From an uncultured Elioraea sp. (GTDB lineage Bacteria; Pseudomonadota; Alphaproteobacteria; Acetobacterales; Acetobacteraceae): a stretch of 52,851 nucleotides of DNA. The position numbers and the translations under genes are program-made. The stretch's first letter is position 1. Each line of letters starts with the position of its first letter. The stretch covers positions 1 through 52,851 of the forward strand of contig CALFVI010000050.1 of the NCBI GenBank assembly GCA_937928775.1. Direction: 5' to 3'. The notes under the pieces are model-generated. The model had not been told where the DNA came from. It searched no databases and worked only from the letters and a program-made list of their open reading frames with translations. Below, piece by piece: positions 44,012 through 52,821 of the stretch.

Positions 44012-45640
44012 TCACATCATCGCATAGGCGGGTCCACCGCCGCCCTCCGGCGCGACCCAGGTGATGTTTTGCCTTGGGTCTTTGATGTCGCAGGTCTTGC
44101 AGTGCACACAGTTGCTTGCGTTGATGACGAGCCTAGGTTTGCCCTCCTCTGCACCGACAATCTCGTACACGCCGGCCGGGCAGTAGCGCGTCTCGGGGCT
44201 GCGGAAGCGGGCCCAGTTGTGGCTAATGGCGAGGTCGGGGTCGGCCAGGCGAAGGTGGATGGGCTGATCCTCCTCATGCGCGACATTGGCGAGGGCGACC
44301 GAATCGAGCTTGCTGAACGTCAGCGTCCCGTCGGGTTTTGGGTAGTCGATCGGCGTTGCGCGCGACGCCTCTTCCAGCGTGTCGTGGTCGGCGTGGTGGG
44401 AGAAGGTCCAGGGTGCGCGACCGCGCAAGAGGTAGGTATCGAGGCCGGCGTAGGCGAGACCTCCCCACAGGCCGAAGCGAGCGAATGCAGGGCGGATATT
44501 GCGGGCGCGATGGAGCTCCCGCCACACCCATGACCTTTCGAGCGCGGATGGATACGCCTCAAGAACGTCAGGCTGGCTGCCGGCAAGCGCTTCAGCCACC
44601 ACCTCGGCGGCGAGCATGCCCGACTTCATCGCCGTGTGCACGCCCTTGATCTTCGGTACGTTGAGGAAACCAGCCGCGCAGCCGATCAGCGCACCGCCTG
44701 GGAAGACGAGCCGAGGAATCGCTTGCAACCCGCCCTCGTTCAGCGCGCGCGCGCCATAGGCGAGGCGACGCGCGCCCTCAAAATAAGGGCGGATTGCAGG
44801 ATGCAGCTTGAACCTCTGCAGCTCGTCGTAAGGCGAGAGCCAAGGGTTGCGATAGTCGAGGCCGATGACGAAGCCATAGGACATCAGGTTGTCACCATAA
44901 TGATAGAGGAACGATCCGCCATAGGTCCGATGATCCAACGGCCAGCCGACGGTATGCAGCACAAGGCCCGGCTGGTGCTTCTCCTTAGGAACCTCCCAGA
45001 GCTCCTTCAGACCGATGGCGTAGGTCTGCGGGCTTCGGCCGTTGCGCAGGCCATAGCGCGCCTCGAGTGTCTTGGTGAGGTGGCCGCGGCAGCCTTCGGC
45101 GAAGAGGGTATAGATGGCGCGCAGCTCTATCCCCGGCTGGAAGGAGGGTTTGCGCGTGCCGTCGCGGGCAACGCCCAGGTCGCCGGTGGCGACACCAACG
45201 ACGCGGTCGCCCTCATAGAGCACTTCGGATGCAGCGAAGCCGGCGTAGACCTCGACCCCGAGCGCCTCGGCTTGGGCGGCAAGCCAGCGGCACACTTGGC
45301 CGAGGCTGACGATGAAACAGCCCTTGTTGTGCATCTGCGGCGGCGTGGGCAGGCGGATCGCGTGCCGTTCCGTCAGTAACAGGAAACGGTCGCTGCGCGC
45401 TTCTGTCGTGATCGGCGCGCCGAGTGCCCGCCAGTCCGGCAGGAGTTCGTCAAGCGCCCGGGTCTCGATGACAGCACCGGACAAGATGTGGGCGCCGACC
45501 TCGGCTCCCTTCTCCAGAACGCAGATGGAAACCTCGCGGCCCAATTGGGCGGCGGCCTGCTTGAGGCGGATGGCGGCGGCGAGCCCGGCGGGCCCCGCCC
45601 CCACGATCAGCACGTCGAATTCCATCCGTTCGCGCGTCAT
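44012..45640 (-). CDS. Electron transfer flavoprotein-ubiquinone oxidoreductase
   Basis: ETF-QO passes electrons from ETF (reduced by acyl-CoA and other dehydrogenases) to the quinone pool at the inner membrane. The 542-residue product has the FAD motif DVLIVGAGPAGLAAAIRL, EVGAHILSGAV, and near the C-terminus the [4Fe-4S] motif CVHCKTCDIKDP with the earlier YCPAGVYE cysteine. The frame is open 660 bases upstream; ATG 45640 is chosen because the FAD motif begins eight residues later and GGAG precedes it. It connects the acyl-CoA-metabolising genes elsewhere in the window to respiration. Confidence 0.95.
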   Translation of the reverse strand: MTRERMEFDVLIVGAGPAGLAAAIRLKQAAAQLGREVSICVLEKGAEVGAHILSGAVIETRALDELLPDWRALGAPITTEARSDRFLLLTERHAIRLPTPPQMHNKGCFIVSLGQVCRWLAAQAEALGVEVYAGFAASEVLYEGDRVVGVATGDLGVARDGTRKPSFQPGIELRAIYTLFAEGCRGHLTKTLEARYGLRNGRSPQTYAIGLKELWEVPKEKHQPGLVLHTVGWPLDHRTYGGSFLYHYGDNLMSYGFVIGLDYRNPWLSPYDELQRFKLHPAIRPYFEGARRLAYGARALNEGGLQAIPRLVFPGGALIGCAAGFLNVPKIKGVHTAMKSGMLAAEVVAEALAGSQPDVLEAYPSALERSWVWRELHRARNIRPAFARFGLWGGLAYAGLDTYLLRGRAPWTFSHHADHDTLEEASRATPIDYPKPDGTLTFSKLDSVALANVAHEEDQPIHLRLADPDLAISHNWARFRSPETRYCPAGVYEIVGAEEGKPRLVINASNCVHCKTCDIKDPRQNITWVAPEGGGGPAYAMM

Positions 45641-45709
45641 CTCCACACTCCCGGTTGCGTCCTGCCGAGATAGGCCCATTCTGCCGGGTTGACGAGGGCG
45701 GGAGAGGAG

Positions 45710-46570
45710 ATGAGCACTGATCCGAGGCAACCAGGGGGCCCGGCTGAGCGAGAGCTTCTTGCCGCCCTCGCTGTGCAGCTCGCCTGGGGTGCGGACGAGG
45801 CGCTTGAGGAGGCGCCGCAAAATCGCTTCGGCATGTGGGCGGAGGCCGCCGCCCCGCCTGCGCCGTCGCCGCCTGCGGCGGCACGTCATGCTTCGCTCTC
45901 GTTCGTCGCACCTTCTCTGCGAACACCCCCCGTTGCGGCTGCTGTGGCGCAGGCGGAACGGTTGGCGGCTTCGGCCGATACGCTTGAGGCCCTGCGCGAG
46001 GTGTTCGCCGCGTTCGACGGCTGTGCTCTGCGCGAGACCGCAACCAACTTCGTCTTCGCCGATGGTGTGCCGGGGGCGCCGGTGATGCTGATTGGCGAGG
46101 GCCCGGGCGCCGAGGAGGATCGCGAGGGGCTGCCCTTCGTCGGACCGTCGGGCCGGCTTCTCGATCGGATGCTCGCCTCGATCGGCCTGTCGCGTCGCGA
46201 CGGCACGGTGTACATTACGAATGTGTTGCCTTGGCGTCCGCCAGGCAACCGCAGCCCGACCGACAGCGAGATTGCGCTCTGCCTGCCGTTCCTCAGGCGG
46301 CACATTGCTTTGGCGAAACCAAAGCTGCTGCTACTGGCAGGCGGCGTCCCTGCGAGGGCGTTGCTCGGCGCGCGCGAGGGAATCACCCGGCTGCGCGGAC
46401 GATGGCGGATGGTCGAGATCGCCTCTCTGGCTGAGCCGCTGCCAACGCTCGCCACGCTTCATCCGGCTTATCTTCTGCGTAATCCGGGAGCGAAGCGTGA
46501 GGCGTGGAGCGACCTTGTTCTGTTGCGTCGTCGCCTCGATGCGCTGTTGCCTGGAGTGGGGCAAAACTAA
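45710..46570 (+). CDS. Uracil-DNA glycosylase, family 4-related
   Basis: This 286-residue DNA repair enzyme removes uracil from DNA. The catalytic motif [20 protein letters not shown] and the DNA-binding motif HPAYLLR are present. An N-terminal Ala/Pro-rich extension of about 85 residues is not part of the fold. Family 4 enzymes carry four Fe-S cysteines; only two Cys occur in this protein, with Phe and Trp ([11 protein letters not shown]) at the other positions, so the cluster is probably absent. ATG 45710 follows GGGAGAGGAG; an upstream in-frame TTG is less likely. It is divergent from ETF-QO. Confidence 0.88.
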   Translation: MSTDPRQPGGPAERELLAALAVQLAWGADEALEEAPQNRFGMWAEAAAPPAPSPPAAARHASLSFVAPSLRTPPVAAAVAQAERLAASADTLEALREVFAAFDGCALRETATNFVFADGVPGAPVMLIGEGPGAEEDREGLPFVGPSGRLLDRMLASIGLSRRDGTVYITNVLPWRPPGNRSPTDSEIALCLPFLRRHIALAKPKLLLLAGGVPARALLGAREGITRLRGRWRMVEIASLAEPLPTLATLHPAYLLRNPGAKREAWSDLVLLRRRLDALLPGVGQN

Positions 46571-46575
46571 GGCAG

Positions 46576-46628
46576 GCGAGGATCGCTCTGCAGGCCCCTG
46601 ATGGCGCAAGCGCCATCTCGATCCTCGC
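46576..46628. repeat. Nested inverted repeat between UDG and transglycosylase genes
   Basis: An outer 10-bp stem, GCGAGGATCG (46576-46585) with CGATCCTCGC (46619-46628), encloses an inner 8-bp hairpin GATGGCGC-AA-GCGCCATC (46600-46617). Pairing is perfect in both. No T-run follows, so it is not a standard intrinsic terminator. Confidence 0.7.
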
Positions 46629-46686
46629 GATTCGTCCCACACATTGGCGTGGACGCCACTGCCAAGCGTCGGTTAGGCGATGCGGC

Positions 46687-48513
46687 ATGCAGGGGATAGA
46701 TCACGCCGGCCTGCGCGGACACACCGCGCGGCTGGTCTTAGGGGCGGCCTTCCTTGCTCTCGCCGGTGGCGGGCCGGCAGCCCACGCGCAAGATCAGCTG
46801 GCGCTGGTTGCGCCCCGCCCGCACGCAGGCCCTGCCGGGTTGCCCGCGGTGCTGGGACCTGCGGATGCCGCCGCCTATCGCCGCATCTTCGCCGCCCAGG
46901 CCCAGGGCCGTTTCGCGCAGGCAGACGCCGACCTCATGACGCTGCGCGATCCTCTTCTGGTTGGCCACGTGCTTGCCGACCGCCTGCTCGGGCGTCACTG
47001 GCGAGCCCGGCCGGAGGAGTTGGCGGCTTGGCTCGGCGCTCACGCCGATCATCCCGATGCTGGGCGGATCCATCGCCTGTTGCGGGCGCGCAGTCCGCGC
47101 GGCGCGCACCTGCCGCCCGAGCCCGAGGAGCCGCTTTTGCCAAACGTCGATGCCTCGGCCGACGCTGTGCCGGTGGCGCCGCGGGCCTTGGTGCGCAATC
47201 CTGCTCTCGACCGCGCGATTCGAGCGCATCTGCGCAACGGCGATCCAGCCGCCGCCCTCGCCACCTTGCGGCGGGAGCGGTCGTGCGATGCCGCCTGTGC
47301 GGCGAGTATCGCAGGTGAGATCGCCTTGGCGCTGTTTCTGGGCAACCGCGATGCAGACGCGCTGGCAGTGGTGCGAGAGTTCGCACGCGATGGGGGAAAC
47401 GAGGTGGCAGACCTCGCCTGGGTGGGGGGGCTTGCGGCGTGGCGGCTTGGTCGTTTTGAAGAGGCACGGCGACACTTCGAACGTGCCGCCCGTGCCCCGA
47501 TCGGCTCCTCGGCGCGACGAGCAGCGGCGGCCTTTTGGGCTGCGCGTTCCGCCCTTCGCGTGCGCGACCATCGCGCCTACGTGCCGTGGCTTCTAGAGGC
47601 GGCGCAGGCGACCCGCAGCCTGTACGGTCTGCTTGCCCGACGCGCGCTTGGCCTTGCGCCGGGCTTCGCCTGGGAGCGCGACGTGTTGGGCGAGAACGAC
47701 GTTGCCGTGCTGGCGGAAACCGCGCAAGGTCTGCGGGCGCTCGCGCTGCTCCAGATCGGCCAGGCGGAGCGGGCGGAAGCGGAACTCCGTCGCCTTGCCG
47801 CGGCTGCACTAGACAACGCTGCGCTGGCCCGTGCCATCCTGGTCGTGGCAAGCCAATCCGGCATGGCCGATCTCGCCATGCGCTTAGCGCCGCTGGTGGA
47901 GAGCCGCGACGGCCGGCCGCGCGATTACGCCCTGTTCCCGCTGCCCGCCTGGCATCCGGACGAGACGGCCGTCGATCCCGCGCTGGTGATCGCGATCGCC
48001 CGCGTTGAGAGCAACTTCAACGCCGGCGCCGTCAGCCCGGCCGGAGCGCGCGGCGTGCTGCAGATCATGCCGCTCACCGCAAGCTATGTCGCGGGCCAGC
48101 CCGAGCTCGCCGGCCGAGCGCGGCACCGCCTGCACGACCTCGCGCTCAACCTCGACATCGGCAGCCGCTACATCGCCTATCTTGCGCGTCGCCCCGAGAT
48201 AGAAGGTGATCTGCTGCGGCTCCTCGTCGCCTACAATGCTGGCCCGGGCGCGCTTGCGCGAATGATCCAGTCGATGGATTATCGGAACGATCCGCTCCTG
48301 TTCCTGGAAACCATTCCCATACACGAAACGCGGTCCTACGTGCAGCGTGTGCTGGCCTTCTTCTGGATCTATGCAAGCCGCCTGCGCCGCCCGACCGTCT
48401 CGCTTGATGCTCTCGCCTCGGGACGATTCCCCAGCTATGGTCTCGCCGACCAGACAATGGCTAGCGGTGGGGCAGTAGGGGCGGACGTCTCGCTCCGCCG
48501 GCGGCTGAACTGA
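46687..48513 (+). CDS. Soluble lytic murein transglycosylase
   Basis: The 608-residue exported enzyme has a signal peptide (about residues 1-33, ending AAHAQ), a long superhelical alpha-domain (about 50-430), and a C-terminal SLT catalytic domain with IARVESNFN (catalytic Glu), GARGVLQIMP and AYNAGPGAL. This is the Slt70 layout. It is the second transglycosylase in the window; the one at 6700 has a SPOR domain instead. The frame is open upstream to 46504, but ATG 46687 gives the signal peptide. MoaB/Mog follows 51 bases later. Confidence 0.93.
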   Translation: MQGIDHAGLRGHTARLVLGAAFLALAGGGPAAHAQDQLALVAPRPHAGPAGLPAVLGPADAAAYRRIFAAQAQGRFAQADADLMTLRDPLLVGHVLADRLLGRHWRARPEELAAWLGAHADHPDAGRIHRLLRARSPRGAHLPPEPEEPLLPNVDASADAVPVAPRALVRNPALDRAIRAHLRNGDPAAALATLRRERSCDAACAASIAGEIALALFLGNRDADALAVVREFARDGGNEVADLAWVGGLAAWRLGRFEEARRHFERAARAPIGSSARRAAAAFWAARSALRVRDHRAYVPWLLEAAQATRSLYGLLARRALGLAPGFAWERDVLGENDVAVLAETAQGLRALALLQIGQAERAEAELRRLAAAALDNAALARAILVVASQSGMADLAMRLAPLVESRDGRPRDYALFPLPAWHPDETAVDPALVIAIARVESNFNAGAVSPAGARGVLQIMPLTASYVAGQPELAGRARHRLHDLALNLDIGSRYIAYLARRPEIEGDLLRLLVAYNAGPGALARMIQSMDYRNDPLLFLETIPIHETRSYVQRVLAFFWIYASRLRRPTVSLDALASGRFPSYGLADQTMASGGAVGADVSLRRRLN

Positions 48514-48564
48514 TCTGCCCGAGCAGCAAGGCGCGGCTGAACGGCGCGCGGAGAGGACAGAGCC

Positions 48565-49110
48565 ATGAGCCGGATCGACGAAACGCGACCCTTCATTCCT
48601 GTCAACATCGCGGTGCTCACGGTCTCCGACACGCGATCTCTGGAGACTGACCGCTCCGGCGATACGCTGGTGGAACGCATCACCGGGGCAGGGCACCGCG
48701 TGGTTGCGCGCGAGATTGTTCGCGACGAGGTGGAGGCGATCGAACAGCAGCTCCGCCGCTGGATCGCCGATCCTGCGATCGATGTCGTGATCAGCACCGG
48801 CGGCACAGGTATTACCGGCCGCGATGTGACCCCGGAGGCGTTCGCGCGCGTAATCGAGAAACCGATCGACGGTTTCGGCGAACTCTTTCGCATGCTGAGC
48901 TACCAAAAGATCGGGACCTCGACGATCCAGTCGCGTGCGGTGGGCGGTGTTGCGGGTGGCACCTATCTGTTTGCTCTGCCCGGCTCGCCTTCCGCGTGTC
49001 GTGATGCCTGGGACGACATCCTTCGCTTTCAGCTCGACAATCGCCACCGCCCCTGCAACCTGATCGAACTGATGCCGCGGCTCAAGGAGCATCTTCCGGC
49101 AGCAGAATGA
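48565..49110 (+). CDS. moaB: Molybdenum cofactor biosynthesis protein B (MoaB/Mog family)
   Basis: This 181-residue protein is of the MogA/MoaB fold, which adenylates molybdopterin before metal insertion. It shows VNIAVLTVSDTRSLETDRSGDTL, the MPT-binding STGGTGITGRDVTPEA and FALPGSPSACRDAWDDIL. It pairs functionally with the MoeA proteins at 34549-37497. ATG 48565 follows GGAGAGGAC. Its stop lies 20 bases before the 3' end of the convergent glycosyltransferase pseudogene. Confidence 0.93.
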   Translation: MSRIDETRPFIPVNIAVLTVSDTRSLETDRSGDTLVERITGAGHRVVAREIVRDEVEAIEQQLRRWIADPAIDVVISTGGTGITGRDVTPEAFARVIEKPIDGFGELFRMLSYQKIGTSTIQSRAVGGVAGGTYLFALPGSPSACRDAWDDILRFQLDNRHRPCNLIELMPRLKEHLPAAE

Positions 49111-49129
49111 GTGAGAGGCGCAGCGGCTC

Positions 49130-49786
49130 TCAGTAGAGCCTGGCCTGCAGCCGAGGCGGCACGCCGGCGAACCAGAGGCCAAGAAGAAGGTCGCGCGCGC
49201 TGCGGCACAGTTAGCCGTCACGACGGTAGCAGTTGGCGCTACTCACCGCCGCAGCGTCGAGGGCGACGAGCCGATCGCGTTCAAGCCGGCGGACGAGATC
49301 GACATCCTCCATCAGCGGCAGAGGGCCGATGCCGCCGACGGAGCGGAGCACGTGCTGGGCGATCAGCAGCCCCTGGTCGCCATTCGGGCAGGGCGAGCAC
49401 GCGGCAACGCCAAGCCACCGCGCGCTCGAGCCGCCGCGGCGCTTGCGCCGCATCATCGAGGCGAAAGCGGAAATAGCCTGGCTTGCGCGGATCTGTCTCC
49501 ATGTGGCGCATCGCGGCCTCTGCCCATCCAGGTGCAAGGCGCGTGTCCGCGTGCAGAAGGAGAAGCCAGGCTGCTTGCCCTGCCGCCGCGCTGGCAGCGA
49601 GCTGGCTGCCCCGTTCGCGTGGGGCGATGACGACACGGCAGCCGAACGCCCGCGCGATGGCCACGGTGTCGTCGGTCGAGCCGCCGTTGGCGACGATGAT
49701 CTCGCGCGGCAGTGCGCCGAGGGAGGCGAGCCTGCCGGGTAAAGACTGGGCCGCGTTCAGGGTTGGGTGACGACGGAAAGGTTCAC
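49130..49786 (-). pseudogene. Decayed TIGR04283 glycosyltransferase
   Basis: Reading from GTG 49786 gives VNLSVV, then the GT2 core PTLNAAQSLPGRLASLG follows in another frame; restoring one T (ATC CCA) near 49770 rejoins them. The core includes IIVANGGSTDDTVAIARA, LLLLHADTRLAPGWAEA and GYFRFRLDD. A second shift (one extra base near 49384) is needed to reach GDQGLLIAQHVLR and PLPLMEDVDLVRRL. An in-frame TAA at 49211-49213 replaces Trp in the RRDGW motif, and the tail RSARDLLLGLWFAG-VPPRLQARLY then continues to TGA at 49130. Three lesions make it a clear pseudogene. It belongs to the same pathway pair as the pseudogene at 15501. Confidence 0.88.
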
Positions 49787-49838
49787 GGTCTAAGCTTGCC
49801 AAAGCGGCCTGCGGGGATCGACGGCGGTTAGGGTTGAT

Positions 49839-49853
49839 GTTCTTGTTTTGTTC
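49839..49853 (+). promoter_or_regulatory. LexA (SOS) box, alphaproteobacterial type
   Basis: GTTCTTGTTTTGTTC is a perfect GTTC-N7-GTTC direct repeat, the LexA operator of alphaproteobacteria. It lies 61 bases upstream of the radical SAM ATG. A TTGACC (-35-like) directly follows at 49854-49859 and a weak CATCCT (-10-like) at 49877, so LexA binding would block the promoter. Confidence 0.75.
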
Positions 49854-49914
49854 TTGACCGTGGCGGGGGATGTTGCCATCCTTCCAGCGTTGATGTGCGG
49901 GGAGGGTGGGAGCA

Positions 49915-51027
49915 ATGGAGCAGTCACTGCAGGCTCAGCAGCGAGCGCGTGCGCGCAAGGGTCGCGGTGCGGTGTCAAGCCCACCCTGCCGCTATGACCA
50001 TATCGTCTCTTCTTTGATGGACGATGGCTGGGGCACGCTGGAGGAGGACATGCGCGACCCTCCTCCGCTCGCAACGACACTGACGCGTGATGCGAGCCGC
50101 AGCGTGATCGCCTGGAACGAGAGCCCCGACATCGGGTTCGATCGCGCGATCAACCCCTATCGCGGCTGCGAGCACGGCTGCATCTATTGTTACGCTCGAC
50201 CTTCCCACGCCTGGCTTGGCCTGTCGCCTGGACTCGATTTCGAAACGAAGCTTCTGTTCAAGCCGGATGCGGCTCGGCTGCTTGCGCGCGAGCTCAGTCG
50301 CCCCGGCTACGTGGCGCGGCCCATCGCGCTCGGCTCGAACACCGATCCCTACCAGCCTGTCGAACGCCGCCTCGGCATCACCCGCTCGATCCTCGAAGTT
50401 CTGCTCGAAGTCCGCCACCCGTGCACGATCGTCACCAAGTCGGCTCTGGTGCTGCGCGACCTCGATTTGCTGTGCGCGATGGCGCGGCAACGCCTCGTGC
50501 GCGTTCACCTCTCCGTCACCACGCTCGATCGGCGTCTCGCTCGGCTAATGGAACCGCGTGCGGCCACGCCGTCGCGGCGGCTGCAGGCGATCGCGGAGCT
50601 CGCCGCCGCTGGCGTTCCCGCTGGCGTGCTCGCCGCGCCGATGATCCCGGGTCTGAACGATGCGGAATTGGAGCGAATTCTCGAGGCCGCTGCACGGGCC
50701 GGCGCGACCTCGGCTGCCTTCGTCCTGCTCCGCCTGCCGCACGAACTCGGCGCGCTCTTCACCGAGTGGCTTGAGACGCATTATCCCGACCGCGCCCGGC
50801 GCGTACTCGCGCTTATTCGCGAGACTCGCGGCGGCCGATTGAACGATCCGCGTTTCGGCACGCGCTTCTCGGGCGAGGGGGTATACGCTGCCACTCTCGC
50901 GCGCCGCTTCCAAATCGCAGCGCGGCGCCTCGGTCTCAACCGTCCGCGCGAGGGGCTCGATTGTTCCGCCTTTTCCCCGCCGCGGCGCGCTGAAGTAGGC
51001 GAGGCGTGCCAGCTCGCCCTCCTCTGA
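49915..51027 (+). CDS. PA0069-family radical SAM protein
   Basis: The 370-residue protein carries the radical SAM cluster motif CEHGCIYC (Cys85, Cys89, Cys92), with the aromatic residue following. It belongs to the spore-photoproduct-lyase-like PA0069 family (NPYRGCEHGCIYCYARP; IALGSNTDPYQPVE; VHLSVTTLD; GVPAGVLAAPMIPGLND). Members are assumed to act on damaged DNA or another macromolecule, but I know of no proven activity. ATG 49915 follows GGAGGG by eight bases; GTG 49906 is also in frame. A LexA box upstream indicates DNA-damage induction. Confidence 0.9.
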   Translation: MEQSLQAQQRARARKGRGAVSSPPCRYDHIVSSLMDDGWGTLEEDMRDPPPLATTLTRDASRSVIAWNESPDIGFDRAINPYRGCEHGCIYCYARPSHAWLGLSPGLDFETKLLFKPDAARLLARELSRPGYVARPIALGSNTDPYQPVERRLGITRSILEVLLEVRHPCTIVTKSALVLRDLDLLCAMARQRLVRVHLSVTTLDRRLARLMEPRAATPSRRLQAIAELAAAGVPAGVLAAPMIPGLNDAELERILEAAARAGATSAAFVLLRLPHELGALFTEWLETHYPDRARRVLALIRETRGGRLNDPRFGTRFSGEGVYAATLARRFQIAARRLGLNRPREGLDCSAFSPPRRAEVGEACQLALL

Positions 51028-51052
51028 GGCGCCGTCCGCGCAGGCTCCCCAC

Positions 51053-51076
51053 CGCCGCTTGGCTGTTGCAGCGGCG
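51053..51076. terminator. Possible stem-loop between convergent genes
   Basis: A 7-bp stem CGCCGCT/AGCGGCG with a 10-base loop lies between the radical SAM gene and sodB, which converge here. There is no T-run in either direction, so the terminator role is uncertain. Confidence 0.35.
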
Positions 51077-51084
51077 TGACGCGA

Positions 51085-51807
51085 CTAGATGGTCAGCGTG
51101 CCGGCCTTCGCGGCCGCGTAACGCTCAGCGATCTTCCCCCAATCGAGCACGTTCCACCAGTTGCGCACATACTCTGCCCGGCGGTTTTGGTAGCGCAAAT
51201 AGTAGGCGTGCTCCCAAACATCGTTGCCCATCAGCACGCGGTTGCCGTCCATCAGAGGATTGTCCTGGTTCGGCTTTTGCACGATGGCGAGCCGTCCTTC
51301 GCGCGAGACCGTGACGAACGCCCAGCCCGACCCGAACAGCGTGTTTGAAGCGCGCTCGAACTGCTCCTTGAAGGATGCGAAGCTGCCGAAGTCCCGCGCG
51401 ATCGCGGCAGCGAGCTCGCCCGAAGGCTCGCCACCCTTGCCACCCATAATCACCCAGAACATCGAATGGTTGGCATGCCCGCCGCCGTTGTTGCGAATCG
51501 CGGTGCGCACGCTCTCCGGCATCTCGGCGAGCTTCATCAGGATCTGATCGAGCGGCATCTGGGCGATTGCGCTATGGCCGGAGACGGCCGCGTTGAGATT
51601 GTTCACCTGCCCACCGTGGTGAAACCGCCAGTGGATCTCCATGGTGCGGGAGTCGATCGCTGCCTCGTTGGCGTCGAAGGCGTAAGGCAGAGGGGGCAGG
51701 GTGAACGGCCCCTGCTGCTGCGCCACCGAGACGCGGGCCGAAGGCACGAGCGCGGCGGCCGCAAATCCGAGGCTGAGGCGGAAGGTGGTGCGGCGAGTGA
51801 GCGACAT
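51085..51807 (-). CDS. Exported Mn/Fe superoxide dismutase
   Basis: This 240-residue superoxide dismutase converts superoxide to oxygen and peroxide. A twin-arginine-like signal (SLTRRTTFRLSLGF, cleavage near VSVAQ) sends it to the periplasm. Metal ligands are His59, His114, Asp196 and His200; Gln181 in NQDNPLM favours Mn-type. The position equivalent to Tyr34, the conserved gateway residue, is Gln67 (HHGGQVNNLN). The C-terminal DVWEHAYYL and NWWNVLDW are typical. The frame opens further upstream, but ATG 51807 fits the signal peptide. Confidence 0.92.
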   Translation of the reverse strand: MSLTRRTTFRLSLGFAAAALVPSARVSVAQQQGPFTLPPLPYAFDANEAAIDSRTMEIHWRFHHGGQVNNLNAAVSGHSAIAQMPLDQILMKLAEMPESVRTAIRNNGGGHANHSMFWVIMGGKGGEPSGELAAAIARDFGSFASFKEQFERASNTLFGSGWAFVTVSREGRLAIVQKPNQDNPLMDGNRVLMGNDVWEHAYYLRYQNRRAEYVRNWWNVLDWGKIAERYAAAKAGTLTI

Positions 51808-52026
51808 CTGGCGTGGTCTCCCGTGCTTGGTCTTGTCCGATGGCGCTTTTAGCACCGCGGCGTCGTCTTGTCCGCCTCCGCTCAGCGTCTGTTCACAAAG
51901 CGCGGAACACACGGCTCCGTGATCGAGGTCCCAATCGGCACTCCATATTGTTTTGCTGCCGGGAAGAACGAGAACGGGTGCGACCGTCGATGTGGTCGTG
52001 CCAGATGGACGGCCAGGAGGATCGTC

Positions 52027-52821
52027 ATGGCAGACGTGATCGCCTCGCTGCGGGTTTCACGCACCGAACCCTCCCCCATCATTCGCCGCATCACCGTCGC
52101 CGACCTGCGTGAGGCGCTTGCGGGCGGCTGGCAGGATTTCCGCGCCATGCCGACCCAGATCCTGTTCCTCGGACTTCTCTATCCGATCGTCGGCTTCATC
52201 GCCGCCCGCTTTGTCGCCGGCGGGCTTTTGCCGCTGCTTTTTCCTCTCCTTGCTGGCCTTTCTCTGATGGGGCCTGTGGTCGCGCTTGGTCTCTACGAGA
52301 TCAGCCGCCGGCGCGAGCGCGGCGAGCCCGTCTCCCTGCTGACGGCCTTCTCCGCCCTCCGTTCGCCCGCACTCGGCTCCATCCTGGTGCTCGGCGCGAT
52401 GCTGTTCGCGATCTTCCTCGCCTGGCTGGTGTCCGCCCGGCTGATCTGGCTCGCCACCCTGGGCGACGGGCCGCACGGCGAGACCATGGGCGCCCTTCTT
52501 GTCGCTGTGTTCTCCACTCCGGAGGGCTGGCGGCTGATCCTCCTTGGCAACGGCGTTGGCTTCATCTACGCCGCTCTCGTGCTGGGTTTGACCGTTGTCT
52601 CATTCCCGTTACTGCTGGATCGGCCCACCGATCCTTGGACGGCGGTGCGCACGTCTGTTGCCGCTGTCGCTCGCAATCCGATCCCGATGCTCCTGTGGGG
52701 CCTAACGGTTGCCGTGTTGCTCATCCTCGGCGCGCTGCCGCTGCTCATGGGGCTTGCGGTGGTGCTGCCGGTTCTGGGCCACGCAACCTGGCACCTCTAT
52801 CGGCGCGTCGTCGTCTGGTGA
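52027..52821 (+). CDS. DUF2189 multi-pass membrane protein
   Basis: This 264-residue membrane protein has about six hydrophobic segments and the DUF2189 N-terminus (ITVADLREALAGGWQDFRAMP). The family is often annotated near cytochrome oxidase genes, but no function is established. ATG 52027 is preceded by AGGAGG. The frame is open upstream to 51868 without coding character. It is divergent from sodB across a 219-base intergenic region and ends 30 bases before the window end. Confidence 0.88.
   Translation: MADVIASLRVSRTEPSPIIRRITVADLREALAGGWQDFRAMPTQILFLGLLYPIVGFIAARFVAGGLLPLLFPLLAGLSLMGPVVALGLYEISRRRERGEPVSLLTAFSALRSPALGSILVLGAMLFAIFLAWLVSARLIWLATLGDGPHGETMGALLVAVFSTPEGWRLILLGNGVGFIYAALVLGLTVVSFPLLLDRPTDPWTAVRTSVAAVARNPIPMLLWGLTVAVLLILGALPLLMGLAVVLPVLGHATWHLYRRVVVW

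Noticed and set aside
48565-49110. MoaB/Mog and the MoeA genes as one cluster
   Set aside because: They are 11 kb apart with unrelated housekeeping genes between; the link is functional only.
51890-51909. TGTTC-N10-GAACA inverted repeat upstream of sodB and the DUF2189 gene
   Set aside because: Only five base pairs per arm; it is inverted, not the direct LexA repeat, and I know of no matching regulator.
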